A stretch of 64,000 nucleotides of DNA, taken from positions 124,001-188,000 of the forward strand of contig JBFLWQ010000002.1 of assembly GCA_040757775.1 (NCBI GenBank), given 5' to 3'. Made by a program: the position numbers and the translations under genes. The notes below the pieces were generated by a model that ran no database searches, was not told the origin of the DNA, and saw only the letters and a program-made list of their open reading frames with translations. Positions 35,706 through 44,800 of this stretch are shown piece after piece. The DNA comes from Thermodesulfobacteriota bacterium. Its GTDB lineage: Bacteria > Desulfobacterota > UBA8473. Within the stretch, counting starts at the first letter, position 1. Each line of letters opens with the position of its first letter.

Positions 35706-36851
35706 CTACACCTGTCCAATTATCTCCTTAACCGCTTCACAGAGAATGCCAATTTCTTCTGTGGTATTAAAGTAACCTACACTTACCCTGACACAGCCCT
35801 CTGGAAATGTCCCTATAGTCTTGTGTGCCTCAGGGGCACAGTGCAGCCCTGCCCTCACTAACATATCATAGACATTATCCAGGATAAAACCCACGTCCAA
35901 AGGGTTCAACCCTTTGATATTAAAAGATACTATCCCTATCTTCTTTTCCTGGCTTTCAGTCCCGTACAATTCAATTTCTTCAAACTTATTAAATCTGTTG
36001 GTCAGTTCAGTGGACAAATATATTTCGTGCTTCCTTATCTTTTCAATTCTCTCTGTTTGGATGAAACTAATTCCAGCCCCCAGACCAATTATGCCAGGGG
36101 TATTTAAAGTACCACTCTCAAACTTTTCAGGCAGATTCTCTGGTTGAGCTTCAAGCTCAGAACTCCACCCTGTTCCTCCTTCCAATAGAGGTGTTAATTC
36201 AATGCCATCCCTTATATAGAGGAACCCGGTCCCCTGGGGACCAAGTAATGCCTTATGCCCTGGACATGCCAGCATATCTATCCCCAGTTTTTGGACATCT
36301 ATAATAATCGTTCCAGCCGTTTGAGAAGCATCCACCATGAAGAAGATACCGTTATCTTTAGCAATACTGCTTATATCCTCTATTGGCAGGATGGTCCCTG
36401 TCACATTGGAAGCATGGGTCGTAACTATCAATCTGGTATTGACCTTAATTGCTTTCTGAACTTCATATGGGTCTAAATACCCTTCTCTCGAACACCTGAC
36501 TACTGTTGTCTCTACCCCCTTCTTTGCCAATGCCTTTAATGGTCGGAGCACAGAATTGTGTTCCATTGAGGTCGTAATTACATGGTCACCTGGATTAAGT
36601 AATCCTTTAATCCCTAAGTTAATTGCCTCAGTTCCGTTATGCGTAAAGACAATATTGGAAGGGCTTAATATATTGAAAAACCTGGCTATGGTTTCTCTGA
36701 CATCGGTTATCAGGCGGTTTGCTTCTATCCCCCATTTATGCCCTGCCCTGCCCGGATTGGCACCTATGTTTCGAAAAACACCATTAACTGTTTGGTAGAC
36801 AGCCTCTGGTTTAGGAAAGGAGGTAGCAGCATTATCCAGATAGACTGGCAT
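35706..36851 (-). CDS. Cysteine desulfurase family protein (EF2568-type)
   Basis: A class V aminotransferase-fold enzyme that takes sulfur from cysteine. YLDNAATSFPKPEAVY opens the protein. The PLP lysine is in CPGHKALLGPQGTGF (about 195-209), and a catalytic-type cysteine is in RAGLHCAPEAHKTIG (about 335-350). It most resembles the stand-alone EF2568/Csd-type family, not IscS, and no scaffold gene is beside it. 381 residues. The sulfur acceptor is unknown; proximity to tRNA and rRNA modification genes hints at RNA thiolation but does not prove it. Confidence 0.85.
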   Translation of the reverse strand: MPVYLDNAATSFPKPEAVYQTVNGVFRNIGANPGRAGHKWGIEANRLITDVRETIARFFNILSPSNIVFTHNGTEAINLGIKGLLNPGDHVITTSMEHNSVLRPLKALAKKGVETTVVRCSREGYLDPYEVQKAIKVNTRLIVTTHASNVTGTILPIEDISSIAKDNGIFFMVDASQTAGTIIIDVQKLGIDMLACPGHKALLGPQGTGFLYIRDGIELTPLLEGGTGWSSELEAQPENLPEKFESGTLNTPGIIGLGAGISFIQTERIEKIRKHEIYLSTELTNRFNKFEEIELYGTESQEKKIGIVSFNIKGLNPLDVGFILDNVYDMLVRAGLHCAPEAHKTIGTFPEGCVRVSVGYFNTTEEIGILCEAVKEIIGQV

Positions 36852-36906
36852 ATTTAAACCCCTTTGAGACTAAGCAGATATAATCAAACTGTTTCTTATA
36901 CATTTC

Positions 36907-36940
36907 GCTCGAATCCTCGAATCCTTGACACCTTAAACCC
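36907..36940. repeat. Arm-like fragment of the dispersed element
   Basis: CTCGAATCCTCGAATCCTTG and onward resembles the right arm at 38560-38596. It is in the divergent gap (36852-37106) between the desulfurase gene and the plus-strand radical SAM gene. Confidence 0.5.
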
Positions 36941-37106
36941 TTCTCATCGACCAACTCTTTGGGAGATGAATTTTAATACTAGCCTAACATCCGTATAATT
37001 TCAAGGTATTTGTAAAGATATGCGGGATTGGACTTGACTGAAAAAACAATTGATTATAAATTGGTTTATAAAATATCAATTCAATTTCGAAAAGGAAAAA
37101 CTTTTA

Positions 37107-38012
37107 ATGTCATACATACCTGGATATATTGAGTTATATAAATCGGGTGAGTTGAAAAGAAGGATTAAGGTTCTCAATGATATACTGAAAGAGTGTAAAC
37201 TGTGCCCTCGCGAATGCGGTGTAAATCGCCTGGAGGGTGAGGCAGGGGTTTGCAAAGGTGTAGCTGAGTTGATGGTTTCCAGCGTTTCTCCCCATTTTGG
37301 CGAAGAGCCGCCTCTGGTTGGCTTTCATGGGTCAGGAACTATCTTTTTGACTCACTGCAATTTAAGGTGTGTATTCTGCCAGAATTACGATATAAGTCAT
37401 CTTGGAAGAGGTCATATAACCACCTCATCAGAGATGGCAAATCATATGTTGAGGCTGCAAAAAATGGGGTGCCACAATATCAATTTTGTTACCCCAACCC
37501 ATTATGTCCCTCAAATTACAGCTTCCTTACCAGAGGCAATAGATATGGGGTTGAGGGTCCCGTTAGTATTCAACTGTGGAGGATACGAATCCTTAGAGGT
37601 AATCAGGCTTCTTCAGGGTATTATAGATATCTACATGCCTGACGTTAAATATGCTGATGGAAGGGTCGCAAAGAAATACTCCATGTCCCCGGATTATCCT
37701 GAGGTAATAAAAAAGGTACTTTTAGAGATGTATCGTCAGGTAGGTGATCTAAATACAAACAAGGCGGGAATTGCTGAGAGAGGATTGCTGATCAGGCATC
37801 TGGTTATGCCTGAATGCCTGGCAGTCACTCGGGATATAATGGATTTTATTGCCACATATATATCAAAGAACTCTTATGTTAATATCATGGCCCAATATCG
37901 TCCTGTATACAGAGCATATGAGTTTCCAGAGTTAAACAGGCGGGTTACCTCACAGGAATATCAGGAGGCAATAAGAATTGCCAGAAGTACCGGGCTTCAT
38001 AGGGGGTTTTAA
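37107..38012 (+). CDS. Radical SAM protein, pyruvate-formate-lyase-activase-like
   Basis: A COG1313-like radical SAM protein. An N-terminal cysteine set (CKLCPRECGVNR, then AGVCKG) precedes the radical SAM cluster site HCNLRCVFCQN (CxxxCxxC, about 88-97). The SAM-binding glycine region and a barrel follow. The ATG at 37107 (MSYIPGYIELY) is preferred to a TTG at 37050. TTGACT and TATAAA at 37034-37060 with a 15-base spacer could be its promoter. It ends convergent with the NUDIX gene, stops overlapping by four bases. Substrate unknown; these proteins often activate glycyl-radical enzymes or modify small molecules. Confidence 0.82.
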   Translation: MSYIPGYIELYKSGELKRRIKVLNDILKECKLCPRECGVNRLEGEAGVCKGVAELMVSSVSPHFGEEPPLVGFHGSGTIFLTHCNLRCVFCQNYDISHLGRGHITTSSEMANHMLRLQKMGCHNINFVTPTHYVPQITASLPEAIDMGLRVPLVFNCGGYESLEVIRLLQGIIDIYMPDVKYADGRVAKKYSMSPDYPEVIKKVLLEMYRQVGDLNTNKAGIAERGLLIRHLVMPECLAVTRDIMDFIATYISKNSYVNIMAQYRPVYRAYEFPELNRRVTSQEYQEAIRIARSTGLHRGF

Positions 38013-38440
38013 ACCTTTATCCCAGCCAGAGTTAAAAGCTTTCTTGTATCTTCATGCAATTCATCCCAGACTGTTGAAATAGCATTCTTACTTACCCATA
38101 CAGCCTCTCCCACATCGTCATCCGGTTCCAGCTCTCCTCCTCTTACTTCTGCCAGATAATCAATATAGACTACATGGAGTTCTACCTGATTTCCTGAGCG
38201 TACTATCCTTTCAAATGGTTCTATAGGGGCTTTTAAATCAATATCCAGATGGGTCTCCTCTCTCACCTCTCTCTTAATCCCATCTTCTACGTTTTCACCA
38301 AGATTGAGTTTCCCGCCAGGACAGATCCATTTCCCTTGCCAGAACCCACCTCTTTCTGGAATATGCTTTACAAGGAGAATATTCCCTTTTCCATCCTCAA
38401 TAACCGCCCCTACGGCAATGATAATCCTACCTGATTCCAT
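38009..38440 (-). CDS. NUDIX hydrolase
   Basis: 143 residues with the Nudix box GKLNLGENVEDGIK followed by REVREETHLDI (about 47-71). The last consensus Gly is His, but the catalytic glutamates are present. The nearby WICPGGKLN resembles MutT-like nucleoside diphosphate hydrolases. I take the ATG at 38440 (MESGRIIIAV) with GAGAGGGG about 11 bases upstream over the GTG at 38461. The substrate cannot be told from sequence. It overlaps the radical SAM gene tail to tail. Confidence 0.82.
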   Translation of the reverse strand: MESGRIIIAVGAVIEDGKGNILLVKHIPERGGFWQGKWICPGGKLNLGENVEDGIKREVREETHLDIDLKAPIEPFERIVRSGNQVELHVVYIDYLAEVRGGELEPDDDVGEAVWVSKNAISTVWDELHEDTRKLLTLAGIKV

Positions 38441-38500
38441 GAAGCTTCTTACCCCTCTCACAAAAGTTCACCGTTTTTCCCTCCCTGACATACTGGCAGC

Positions 38501-38617
38501 AAGGATTCAAAGGGTCCAGGATTCAAGGGTTCAAGGACAAGAATGGACATCTGTTTTCACTTGACCTCTTGACCCCTCGAATCCTTTAACCCTCAAGCCA
38601 TCGGCTTCAGCCGATGG
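38501..38617. repeat. Dispersed palindromic element, copy 2, downstream of der
   Basis: Left arm AGGATTCAAAGGGTCCAGG (38501-38520 on) with GGATTCAAGGGTTCAAGG, right arm 38560-38596 (CTTGACCCCTCGAATCC), then the hairpin CCATCGGCT-TC-AGCCGATGG at 38598-38617. The der stop codon is 9 bases beyond the hairpin (38626). On the minus strand the hairpin would fold in the der 3' end, but no T-run follows, so it is more likely a repeat than a terminator. Confidence 0.75.
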
Positions 38618-38625
38618 TGGTTGAT

Positions 38626-39936
38626 TTAGCCCCTTTTCCTGAAGAAAACCCTTAAAGGTGTTCCATCGAACTCAAAATTTTCACGTATCTTATTCATTAT
38701 ATATCTCTCATAGGAAAAATGAACCCCTTCAGGATAGTTGACAAATATAACAAATGCAGGAGGCTTTATTGAAACTTGAGTTATATAATAGAGTTTCATT
38801 TCTTTGTTTCGGTACATCGGTGGCGGATTATAGCGTATAACCTCTTCAAAAACCCTGTTTAATTCAGAAGTGGGCACTCTCCTCTGATACTGTTCCGCTA
38901 CTCTGTCAACCATGTCTATAATCTTCAGTGCCCTCTGCCCGGTTAGAGCTGAAACAAAAATAATAGGGGCATATCTAATAAATTTCATATTATACCTTAT
39001 ATCTTCCGTATACTTATAGATTGTATAAGAGTCCTTTTCAATCAAATCCCATTTGTTCACCACCAGGACAGATGCCCTTCCTTTATCATGTGCCAGCCCG
39101 GCTATCTTGGCATCCTGTTCGGTAACCCCTTCTCTTGCATCTATCAGGATAAGGGCTATGTCGCATCTGTCTATACTTTTCAATGCCTCAACTACGCTGT
39201 ATTTTTCCAGTTGGCGACTGATCCTCCCCTTTCTTCTAATCCCCGCTGTGTCAATCAGAAGGTACTCTTTTTCTCCTATTTTAAGAGGTGTATCTATGGC
39301 ATCTCTGGTGGTACCTGGTTTTTCGCTGACAATCACCCTTTCATTCCCAAGAATCCTGTTAACCAGGGATGATTTTCCTACGTTTGGTCTTCCCAGCACG
39401 GCTATCTTTACCAAATTCTCATTGCATTTTATTTCAGAGGATGGAGGAAGAAGACTGAGTGCCTTATCCAACAGATCACCGACTCCTCTTCCATGTTGTG
39501 CTGATATTGGATACAGGGTTCCTACACCAAGCTGATAAAAGTCATATATCTTCTCTTCTTGTCTTTCACCATCAATCTTATTTATAACATGGAACACAGG
39601 TTTATTTACTTCTCTCAACCTGTTGGCTATCTCTATATCTGTAGCCGTAAGCCCCTCTTTACCGTCAACTAAGAAAATAATCAAATCCGCCTCTTCTATT
39701 GCTAATCGAACTTGCTGATGCACATGTAAAGCTACTTCGTCGTCAATTCCCGGTTCAAAACCGCCGGTATCAATTAATAAAAACTCCCACCCATCCCACT
39801 CCGCTTCAGCATAGTTTCTATCTCTAGTTATACCTGGTTCATCCCCTACAATAGCCTTTTTTCCCCTCACAATCCTGTTGAAAAGGGTCGACTTCCCTAC
39901 ATTGGGTCTACCAACGATTGCGATTACTGGTTTCAT
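38626..39936 (-). CDS. der: Ribosome-assembly GTPase Der (EngA)
   Basis: Tandem GTPase for late 50S assembly. First G domain GRPNVGKSTLFNRI (about 8-21), DTGGFEPG; second GRPNVGKSSLVNRI (about 182-195), DTAGIRRKG and NKWDLIEK; then a KH-like domain (about 355-436) ending RVFFRKRG. 436 residues is normal. It follows era by 3 bases in the rnc-radical SAM-era-der group. Confidence 0.95.
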   Translation of the reverse strand: MKPVIAIVGRPNVGKSTLFNRIVRGKKAIVGDEPGITRDRNYAEAEWDGWEFLLIDTGGFEPGIDDEVALHVHQQVRLAIEEADLIIFLVDGKEGLTATDIEIANRLREVNKPVFHVINKIDGERQEEKIYDFYQLGVGTLYPISAQHGRGVGDLLDKALSLLPPSSEIKCNENLVKIAVLGRPNVGKSSLVNRILGNERVIVSEKPGTTRDAIDTPLKIGEKEYLLIDTAGIRRKGRISRQLEKYSVVEALKSIDRCDIALILIDAREGVTEQDAKIAGLAHDKGRASVLVVNKWDLIEKDSYTIYKYTEDIRYNMKFIRYAPIIFVSALTGQRALKIIDMVDRVAEQYQRRVPTSELNRVFEEVIRYNPPPMYRNKEMKLYYITQVSIKPPAFVIFVNYPEGVHFSYERYIMNKIRENFEFDGTPLRVFFRKRG

Positions 39937-39939
39937 CTT

Positions 39940-40827
39940 TTATCTATAACCTAGCTTTCTCAAAGCCCTTACATCCTTGCTCCAGTCTTTCTCCACCCTC
40001 ACCCACAATTCCAGATAAACCTTGGCATCCAGAAGATTTTCAATATCAATTCTTGCCAGTTTACCAACTTCCTTTAACATGTTTCCTTTTCTGCCTATCA
40101 GAATACCCTTTTGAGAAGGCTTCTCCACATGGATTGTTGCCCTTATAAAAATGGTGTTTTCATTCTCCCTCTCTTTAAAATCATCTATTACAACAGCCAC
40201 GGAATACGGTATCTCCTGAGAGGTAAGACGGAAGATTTTTTCCCTTATTATCTCTGCCACTATAAAACGCTCCGGCAGATCCGTAATCATTTCTTCAGGA
40301 AAATACTTCGGTCCGAAGGGGAGTAAGCCCTCTATATCTTCTATCAACTGACAAACCCCCTCCCCTGATAAAGCTGATATAGGTATAATACTTTTAAAAT
40401 CGTATAGTTTGCTGAATTGATCTATTAGAGGCAAAAGGAATTCTTTTCTTATTAAATCGATCTTATTTAAAACCAGGATAACCGGTGCTTTAACCTTTTT
40501 AAGGGTCTCAATAACAAAACGGTCACTATCTCCCATCCTTGTGTTGGCTTCGACCAAAAGGAGGATTATATCCATATCAATGCAAGTCTTGATCGCCTCT
40601 TTCACCATGTATCTGTTTAGTTGAGGTTTTGCCTTGTGGATTCCCGGGGTGTCGAGGAAGACCATCTGGGCACCGGGGGTGTTTTTAATCCCCAATATCC
40701 TGTTTCTTGTAGTCTGGGGTTTATCAGAAACAATCGCAATCTTCTCTCCAAGAACATAGTTAAGCAGAGTGGACTTCCCTACATTCGTCTTCCCTATTAT
40801 GGAGATAAAACCTGATTTAAACTTCAT
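39940..40827 (-). CDS. era: Ribosome-assembly GTPase Era
   Basis: Binds the 3' end of 16S rRNA during 30S maturation, as does its neighbour in function RsmA. G1 is IIGKTNVGKSTLLNYV (about 10-25), G3 LDTPGIHKAK (about 56-65), G4 NKIDLIRK (about 121-128). The C-terminal KH domain (about 200-290) has the GILIGRKGNMLKEVG loop. 295 residues. Operon with der and, upstream, a radical SAM gene and rnc. Confidence 0.95.
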   Translation of the reverse strand: MKFKSGFISIIGKTNVGKSTLLNYVLGEKIAIVSDKPQTTRNRILGIKNTPGAQMVFLDTPGIHKAKPQLNRYMVKEAIKTCIDMDIILLLVEANTRMGDSDRFVIETLKKVKAPVILVLNKIDLIRKEFLLPLIDQFSKLYDFKSIIPISALSGEGVCQLIEDIEGLLPFGPKYFPEEMITDLPERFIVAEIIREKIFRLTSQEIPYSVAVVIDDFKERENENTIFIRATIHVEKPSQKGILIGRKGNMLKEVGKLARIDIENLLDAKVYLELWVRVEKDWSKDVRALRKLGYR

Positions 40828-40843
40828 AGTTCAAAGCTCATAG

Positions 40844-41905
40844 TTAACTGACAAGTTCACTGCTTTCAATAGAAGAGATGGAAGAATCGGTTATTAATTC
40901 AACGGTACCCTTTTTTACACCTATCTCCTGGATGACCCTTATATCTTTCCCTTTATATCTTTCCTTCAGTTTAGCAATATTACTATTCTTCTGGCCACAG
41001 AAGTAGGAACACTCCTCTGGCATTACCCTAAAAGTCAGCCTTTCATCATAAAAAGAGTTTTTTTCAATCAATCTCTTCGCCATCTCAAAAAAAATAGCAG
41101 ACTCTACCAGATGACGAAAGGAGGGGTGATAGGGACCTGCAATGATAGTTCCCTGTCTTTCTAACTCAGGGGTTGACTGCAACCCGAGTCTTACCACCGG
41201 AATATCAGCAATTTTAAATCTCAAAAGGGCATTTTTGCAGATACTTACAGCTTCATCCAACGTCATTGGCAAAAAGCCACCTCTTAAATAAAGCCCTTCT
41301 AATGGAGTATCTTTGATAACCAGGGTAGGATAGATGCGCACAAAATCCGGTCCCATTTTTATAATCTTATCCACCGTATTTATAATTAGATCCGGGGTAT
41401 CTTCCGGCAAACCCGGCATAATCTGAAGCCCCAGCTTTAAATCATATCTTTTAATGGTCTCTACAGCCCTCTCCACATCGGCTGAGGTATGCCCTCTCCT
41501 GGAAAGCGTCAATACCCTATCCGCCATAGATTGAACTCCCAACTCAATCGTATCAACTCCATAATCTTTAAGCAAATATACAATCTCTGAATCAATATAG
41601 TCCGGGCGGGTTGAAATCCTGATGGAGCTGACTTCTCCCCTGTTGATGAAGTTATGGGCTCTGGAGAGTAAAGATTCCTGAACCTCTAAATCCAGTCCTG
41701 TAAAACTTCCCCCATAGAAAGCGATCTGGGTCTTAAAACCATCCTTCTTCCCCCATGTCTCAAGATAGAGTCTTACAGTCTCCTCCAAAAGGTTCGGAGT
41801 TGTTGCAGGAGTAGAAACCCCGGTAATGCTCCTTTGATTACAAAAGATGCACTGATGCGGACATCCCAGATGGGGTACAAAGATGGGGATGATGAAGTAT
41901 CTCAT
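40844..41905 (-). CDS. Elp3-like radical SAM protein between rnc and era
   Basis: 353 residues with a radical SAM core: HLGCPHQCIFCNQRSITG (about 13-30), FYGGSFTGL, and TIELGVQSMADRVL. It resembles the SAM domain of Elp3-family proteins but lacks the C-terminal acetyltransferase domain. Two further cysteines follow in MPEECSYFCGQ (about 295-305). Its place in the rnc-era-der run is seen in other Desulfobacterota and suggests a role in RNA metabolism, but the reaction is unknown. It ends 16 bases before era. Confidence 0.8.
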   Translation of the reverse strand: MRYFIIPIFVPHLGCPHQCIFCNQRSITGVSTPATTPNLLEETVRLYLETWGKKDGFKTQIAFYGGSFTGLDLEVQESLLSRAHNFINRGEVSSIRISTRPDYIDSEIVYLLKDYGVDTIELGVQSMADRVLTLSRRGHTSADVERAVETIKRYDLKLGLQIMPGLPEDTPDLIINTVDKIIKMGPDFVRIYPTLVIKDTPLEGLYLRGGFLPMTLDEAVSICKNALLRFKIADIPVVRLGLQSTPELERQGTIIAGPYHPSFRHLVESAIFFEMAKRLIEKNSFYDERLTFRVMPEECSYFCGQKNSNIAKLKERYKGKDIRVIQEIGVKKGTVELITDSSISSIESSELVS

Positions 41906-42063
41906 ATTAAACGTTCACCGTTATCCGTCAGTTCAAATTGAAGTAAGTGCTTTTCTTAGTGCACATGATGCAGACATAAAGTAGCAGAGGCGCATAGGCA
42001 CAAAACAGAGAACCATGCAGAGAATAGCATGACTTTGTGCCTTTGGCACTCTGTGTCTTTGTT

Positions 42064-42098
42064 CCTCAAGCTCTCGGCTTTAGGCAACAGTAGTTGAC
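42064..42098. repeat. Decayed dispersed palindromic element, copy 3, downstream of rnc
   Basis: CCTCAAGCTCTCGGCTTTAG then GCAACAGTAGTTGAC matches CCTCAAACCATCGGCTTTAG and CGATGGTAGTTGAC of copy 1 with the hairpin broken by substitutions. The rnc stop codon (42108) is 9 bases away, the same relation as der to copy 2. Confidence 0.6.
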
Positions 42099-42107
42099 TT
42101 CGGTTAA

Positions 42108-42821
42108 TTATTGTCTGGTTTTTAGAAGTACATCCAAGGCTCCCTTTGCAGCCTTCTGTTCCGCCTCCTTTTTACTCTTACCCAAACCTTTTCCAAAGAC
42201 CTTACCGTTTATTAATATATTTATCTGAAAGGTCTTGCTGTGATCAGGACCAGATTCTCCAGTAAGTACATATCTAGGGGTAGTTTTAAAAAAACTCTGG
42301 GAATACTCCTGTAATTGAGTTTTGAAGTCTTTATAAAAACCCTCTTCTTTTTCTGAAGCCAATATCGAAGAAAAATGCCTGGCTATTACCTTGAATACCC
42401 TGTTAAAACCCCTATCAAGATAAATTGATGCCACAAGTGCCTCAAATGATGCCGCCAGTATAGAGTCCTTGCCTCTTCCGTTGGTGAGGTCCTCCCCCTT
42501 GCTCAATAGAAGATAATCACCAAGTTTTAAACTCCTGGCGATTGAAGAGAGCCGTCTTTCATTAACTATGGCAGCTCTAGCCTTAGAGAGGTCTCCTTCT
42601 GTGTATTCGGGAAATCTATCCATTAACAGGCGGGTAATTATCACATCCAGGACGGAATCGCCTAAAAGCTCAAGTCGTTCATTGTCTTTAAGTGATTGAG
42701 ATTGATTCTCATTGGCGAAAGACCTATGGGTAAGTGCCTGATCCAGCAGATTTATTTTTTTAAACTTATAGTAAATTATGTTTTGTAATTCCTTAAGCTT
42801 CTTGACTCTGGCCTTTTCCAT
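42108..42821 (-). CDS. rnc: Ribonuclease III
   Basis: Double-strand-specific RNase processing rRNA precursors. Nuclease domain with NERLELLGDSVLDVI (about 43-57, metal site) and DSILAASFEALVASIYLDRG (about 115-135). The dsRNA-binding domain (about 155-233) ends KSKKEAEQKAAKGALDVLL. I use the ATG at 42821 (MEKARVKKLKEL, 237 residues), five bases after AGG, over the GTG at 42827. It heads the rnc-radical SAM-era-der operon. Confidence 0.94.
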   Translation of the reverse strand: MEKARVKKLKELQNIIYYKFKKINLLDQALTHRSFANENQSQSLKDNERLELLGDSVLDVIITRLLMDRFPEYTEGDLSKARAAIVNERRLSSIARSLKLGDYLLLSKGEDLTNGRGKDSILAASFEALVASIYLDRGFNRVFKVIARHFSSILASEKEEGFYKDFKTQLQEYSQSFFKTTPRYVLTGESGPDHSKTFQINILINGKVFGKGLGKSKKEAEQKAAKGALDVLLKTRQ

Positions 42822-42955
42822 TATCACCTACTCTTTAACTGACAACATGCATCTTATATTAACAGTCTGATGGTGTCAATTCGATTTTACTATCTACCAT
42901 GCCATTTGATATCTACCAGACACGATATAACAGTCACGAACAGAAATGTTATTCC

Positions 42956-42984
42956 TTGACTTCCCCCCTCTTTTAAGGTATTTT
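42956..42984 (+). promoter_or_regulatory. Candidate promoter of htpX
   Basis: TTGACT (42956-42961), 17-base spacer, TATTTT (42979-42984) in the 251-bp divergent gap before htpX. The C-rich spacer (CCCCCC) is curious near a heat-shock-type protease, but the spacing does not match the sigma-32 pattern. A small inverted repeat (CTGGCT/AGCCAG, 43016-43038) lies in the leader. Confidence 0.45.
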
Positions 42985-43072
42985 TTATTTATAAATGTCC
43001 TGTTTGCAAGGGGATCTGGCTTGGCTGAGATGAGCCAGCTTCAAATCCTACAACTTAAGGAGGAAAGCGATT

Positions 43073-43903
43073 ATGAATAGCGTTAAGACAGTAGGTTTAA
43101 TGGTAGGTTTAACTTTACTACTGATCTGGGTGGGCGGTATCTTTGGAGGAAGAGGTGGCATGTTCTTCACATTCATAATAGCCTGCGCTATGAACTTAGG
43201 AACCTACTGGTTTAGCGATAGGATAGTTTTAAGGATGTATCGGGCTCAGGAGATATCTCCAGCGGATGCACCGGAGCTATACCGCCTGGTAGAGGAATTG
43301 AGACAGAAGGCAGGAATGCCTATGCCCAAGGTTTATATCATCCCCAACGATACCCCCAACGCATTTGCTACCGGTAGAAACCCCCAACATGCAGCAGTGG
43401 CAGTAACCCAGGGTATCTTGAAAATTTTAAGCAAGGAGGAACTATCCGGGGTTCTGGCCCACGAGTTATCTCACATAAGACACAGAGATATCTTAATCGG
43501 AACCATAGCTGCCACCATCGCTGGCGCCATCACCATGTTGGCTCATATGGCCCAGTGGGCCATGATCTTTGGAAGGGGGAACGACGATGAGGGAGGGAAC
43601 CCTATCGCTGGCCTTGCCATGATAATAGTTGCCCCCATTGCCGCCATGTTAATACAGATGGCCATTTCTCGGTCTAGAGAATTCATGGCCGATGAGGGAG
43701 GGGCAAGGATAAGTGGGAATCCCCGCTATCTTTCCCAAGCATTAAAAAAGCTTGAACAGGGGGTAAAAAGGCTCCCAATGGAGACCAATCCTGCTACTGC
43801 TCATATGTTTATAGTTAATCCGTTGCGGGGTGTTGGGATATTGAGCCTTTTCAGTACCCACCCGCCAATAGAGAAACGGATAGAACGCCTGGAGAAGATG
43901 TAA
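43073..43903 (+). CDS. htpX: Membrane metalloprotease HtpX
   Basis: An M48-family zinc protease of the inner membrane that degrades misfolded membrane proteins. Two N-terminal helices (about 8-25, 30-50), HEXXH site [12 protein letters not shown] (about 128-139), two helices (about 144-165, 180-200) and the third ligand in [13 protein letters not shown] (about 202-214). 276 residues. TAAGGAGG precedes the ATG. It is isolated between rnc and nth. Confidence 0.93.
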   Translation: MNSVKTVGLMVGLTLLLIWVGGIFGGRGGMFFTFIIACAMNLGTYWFSDRIVLRMYRAQEISPADAPELYRLVEELRQKAGMPMPKVYIIPNDTPNAFATGRNPQHAAVAVTQGILKILSKEELSGVLAHELSHIRHRDILIGTIAATIAGAITMLAHMAQWAMIFGRGNDDEGGNPIAGLAMIIVAPIAAMLIQMAISRSREFMADEGGARISGNPRYLSQALKKLEQGVKRLPMETNPATAHMFIVNPLRGVGILSLFSTHPPIEKRIERLEKM

Positions 43904-43934
43904 TAATGATGAAGTCGTGAAAGTCAAAAATTAG

Positions 43935-44059
43935 ACGGCACAGTAAAAAGCTCCAGATGCAAGCGCGCAAATCCGAAGGAATGAGGCGTACTTTACCTGT
44001 ACGCTGCAATGACTGAGGATGCAGCGGAACGCCGCAGATGGACTTTTTACGAAGCCATC
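43935..44059. repeat. Deltaproteobacterial-type dispersed repeat with terminal inverted ends
   Basis: A 125-bp element between htpX and nth. The ends GTAAAAAGCTCCAGATGC (43944 on) and GCAGATGGACTTTTTAC (to 44050) are imperfect inverted repeats, with GGCGTAC/GTACGC inside. It lacks a transposase, like a MITE. The nth stop codon (44047-44049) lies in it. A 23-base piece recurs at 50475-50497 at the end of cmk. I recall close relatives of this sequence in other Deltaproteobacteria, which a search would confirm. Confidence 0.75.
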
Positions 44060-44697
44060 ATAATTTTATCACAAAGATTCTCTATAGGACATTCAGTGCA
44101 TTTTGGAGAGATAGGACGACAAATTATTTGTCCCAGGGATACCAAAAGGTCATTAATTTCTATCCAAAACTCTTTGGGGAGCTTTGCCCTGAGGGCAAAT
44201 TCTGTGGCATGTGGATTTTTTGTATTTACATAACCTAAACGGTTACAAATTCGATGGACATGGGTATCAACACATATGCCAGGTTTTCCATACCCTTTAG
44301 TGACTACAAGGTTGGCTGTCTTTCTGCCCACCCCTGGTAGTTTCAGGAGTTCATCAATCTCATCGGGAACATGAGAATTATATTCCTCTACCAGTTTTTT
44401 ACATGTTGAAAGGATATTTTTTGCCTTATTTCGATAAAAACCCACCGGATATATAACCTCTTCCAGATTCCACTCCTCCAATTTAAGCATCTTCTCCGGA
44501 GTGTCCGCTATCCCAAAGAGCCTCTTTGATGCCTGAATTGTAGTTCCATCCTGGGTTCTCGTACTGAGTATGCAGGAAATTAATACCTTAAAGGGATCCT
44601 TTGATGTCTCGGCTACCATGTTTGTAACAGGGGACTTCCAATTTGCTATTTTCTTTCGAAGTATCCCTATTATTTGGTAAATATTATCTTCTTCCAT
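44047..44697 (-). CDS. nth: Endonuclease III
   Basis: Base-excision DNA glycosylase/AP lyase for oxidised pyrimidines. Helix-hairpin-helix LPGVGRKTANLVVTKG with the catalytic Lys (about 118-133), catalytic Asp in VDTHVHRICNRLG (about 139), and the [4Fe-4S] set CRPISPKCTECPIENLC (C-x6-C-x2-C-x5-C, about 191-207). 216 residues. The last residues and TAA come from the adjoining repeat, so the C-terminus may be slightly altered from its ancestor. Confidence 0.94.
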   Translation of the reverse strand: MEEDNIYQIIGILRKKIANWKSPVTNMVAETSKDPFKVLISCILSTRTQDGTTIQASKRLFGIADTPEKMLKLEEWNLEEVIYPVGFYRNKAKNILSTCKKLVEEYNSHVPDEIDELLKLPGVGRKTANLVVTKGYGKPGICVDTHVHRICNRLGYVNTKNPHATEFALRAKLPKEFWIEINDLLVSLGQIICRPISPKCTECPIENLCDKIMMAS

Positions 44698-44800
44698 CTT
44701 TAAGATTCGTTAAGAAATGTGACTTTTCTTGACTCTTAGCAATCATGACGTGAAAAAGTGGAGGGATTAGAAGACTTGAAGGATTAAGAAGCTAGCTCTT

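Noticed and set aside
38598-38617. Hairpin after der as a Rho-independent terminator
   Set aside because: Perfect stem but no T-run after it on the minus strand, and the same hairpin recurs at other gene ends within a larger repeat.
42956-43072. Sigma-32 heat-shock promoter for htpX
   Set aside because: CTTGAC is followed by a C-run too early and no CCCCAT-like -10 at the right distance; a sigma-70 reading fits better.
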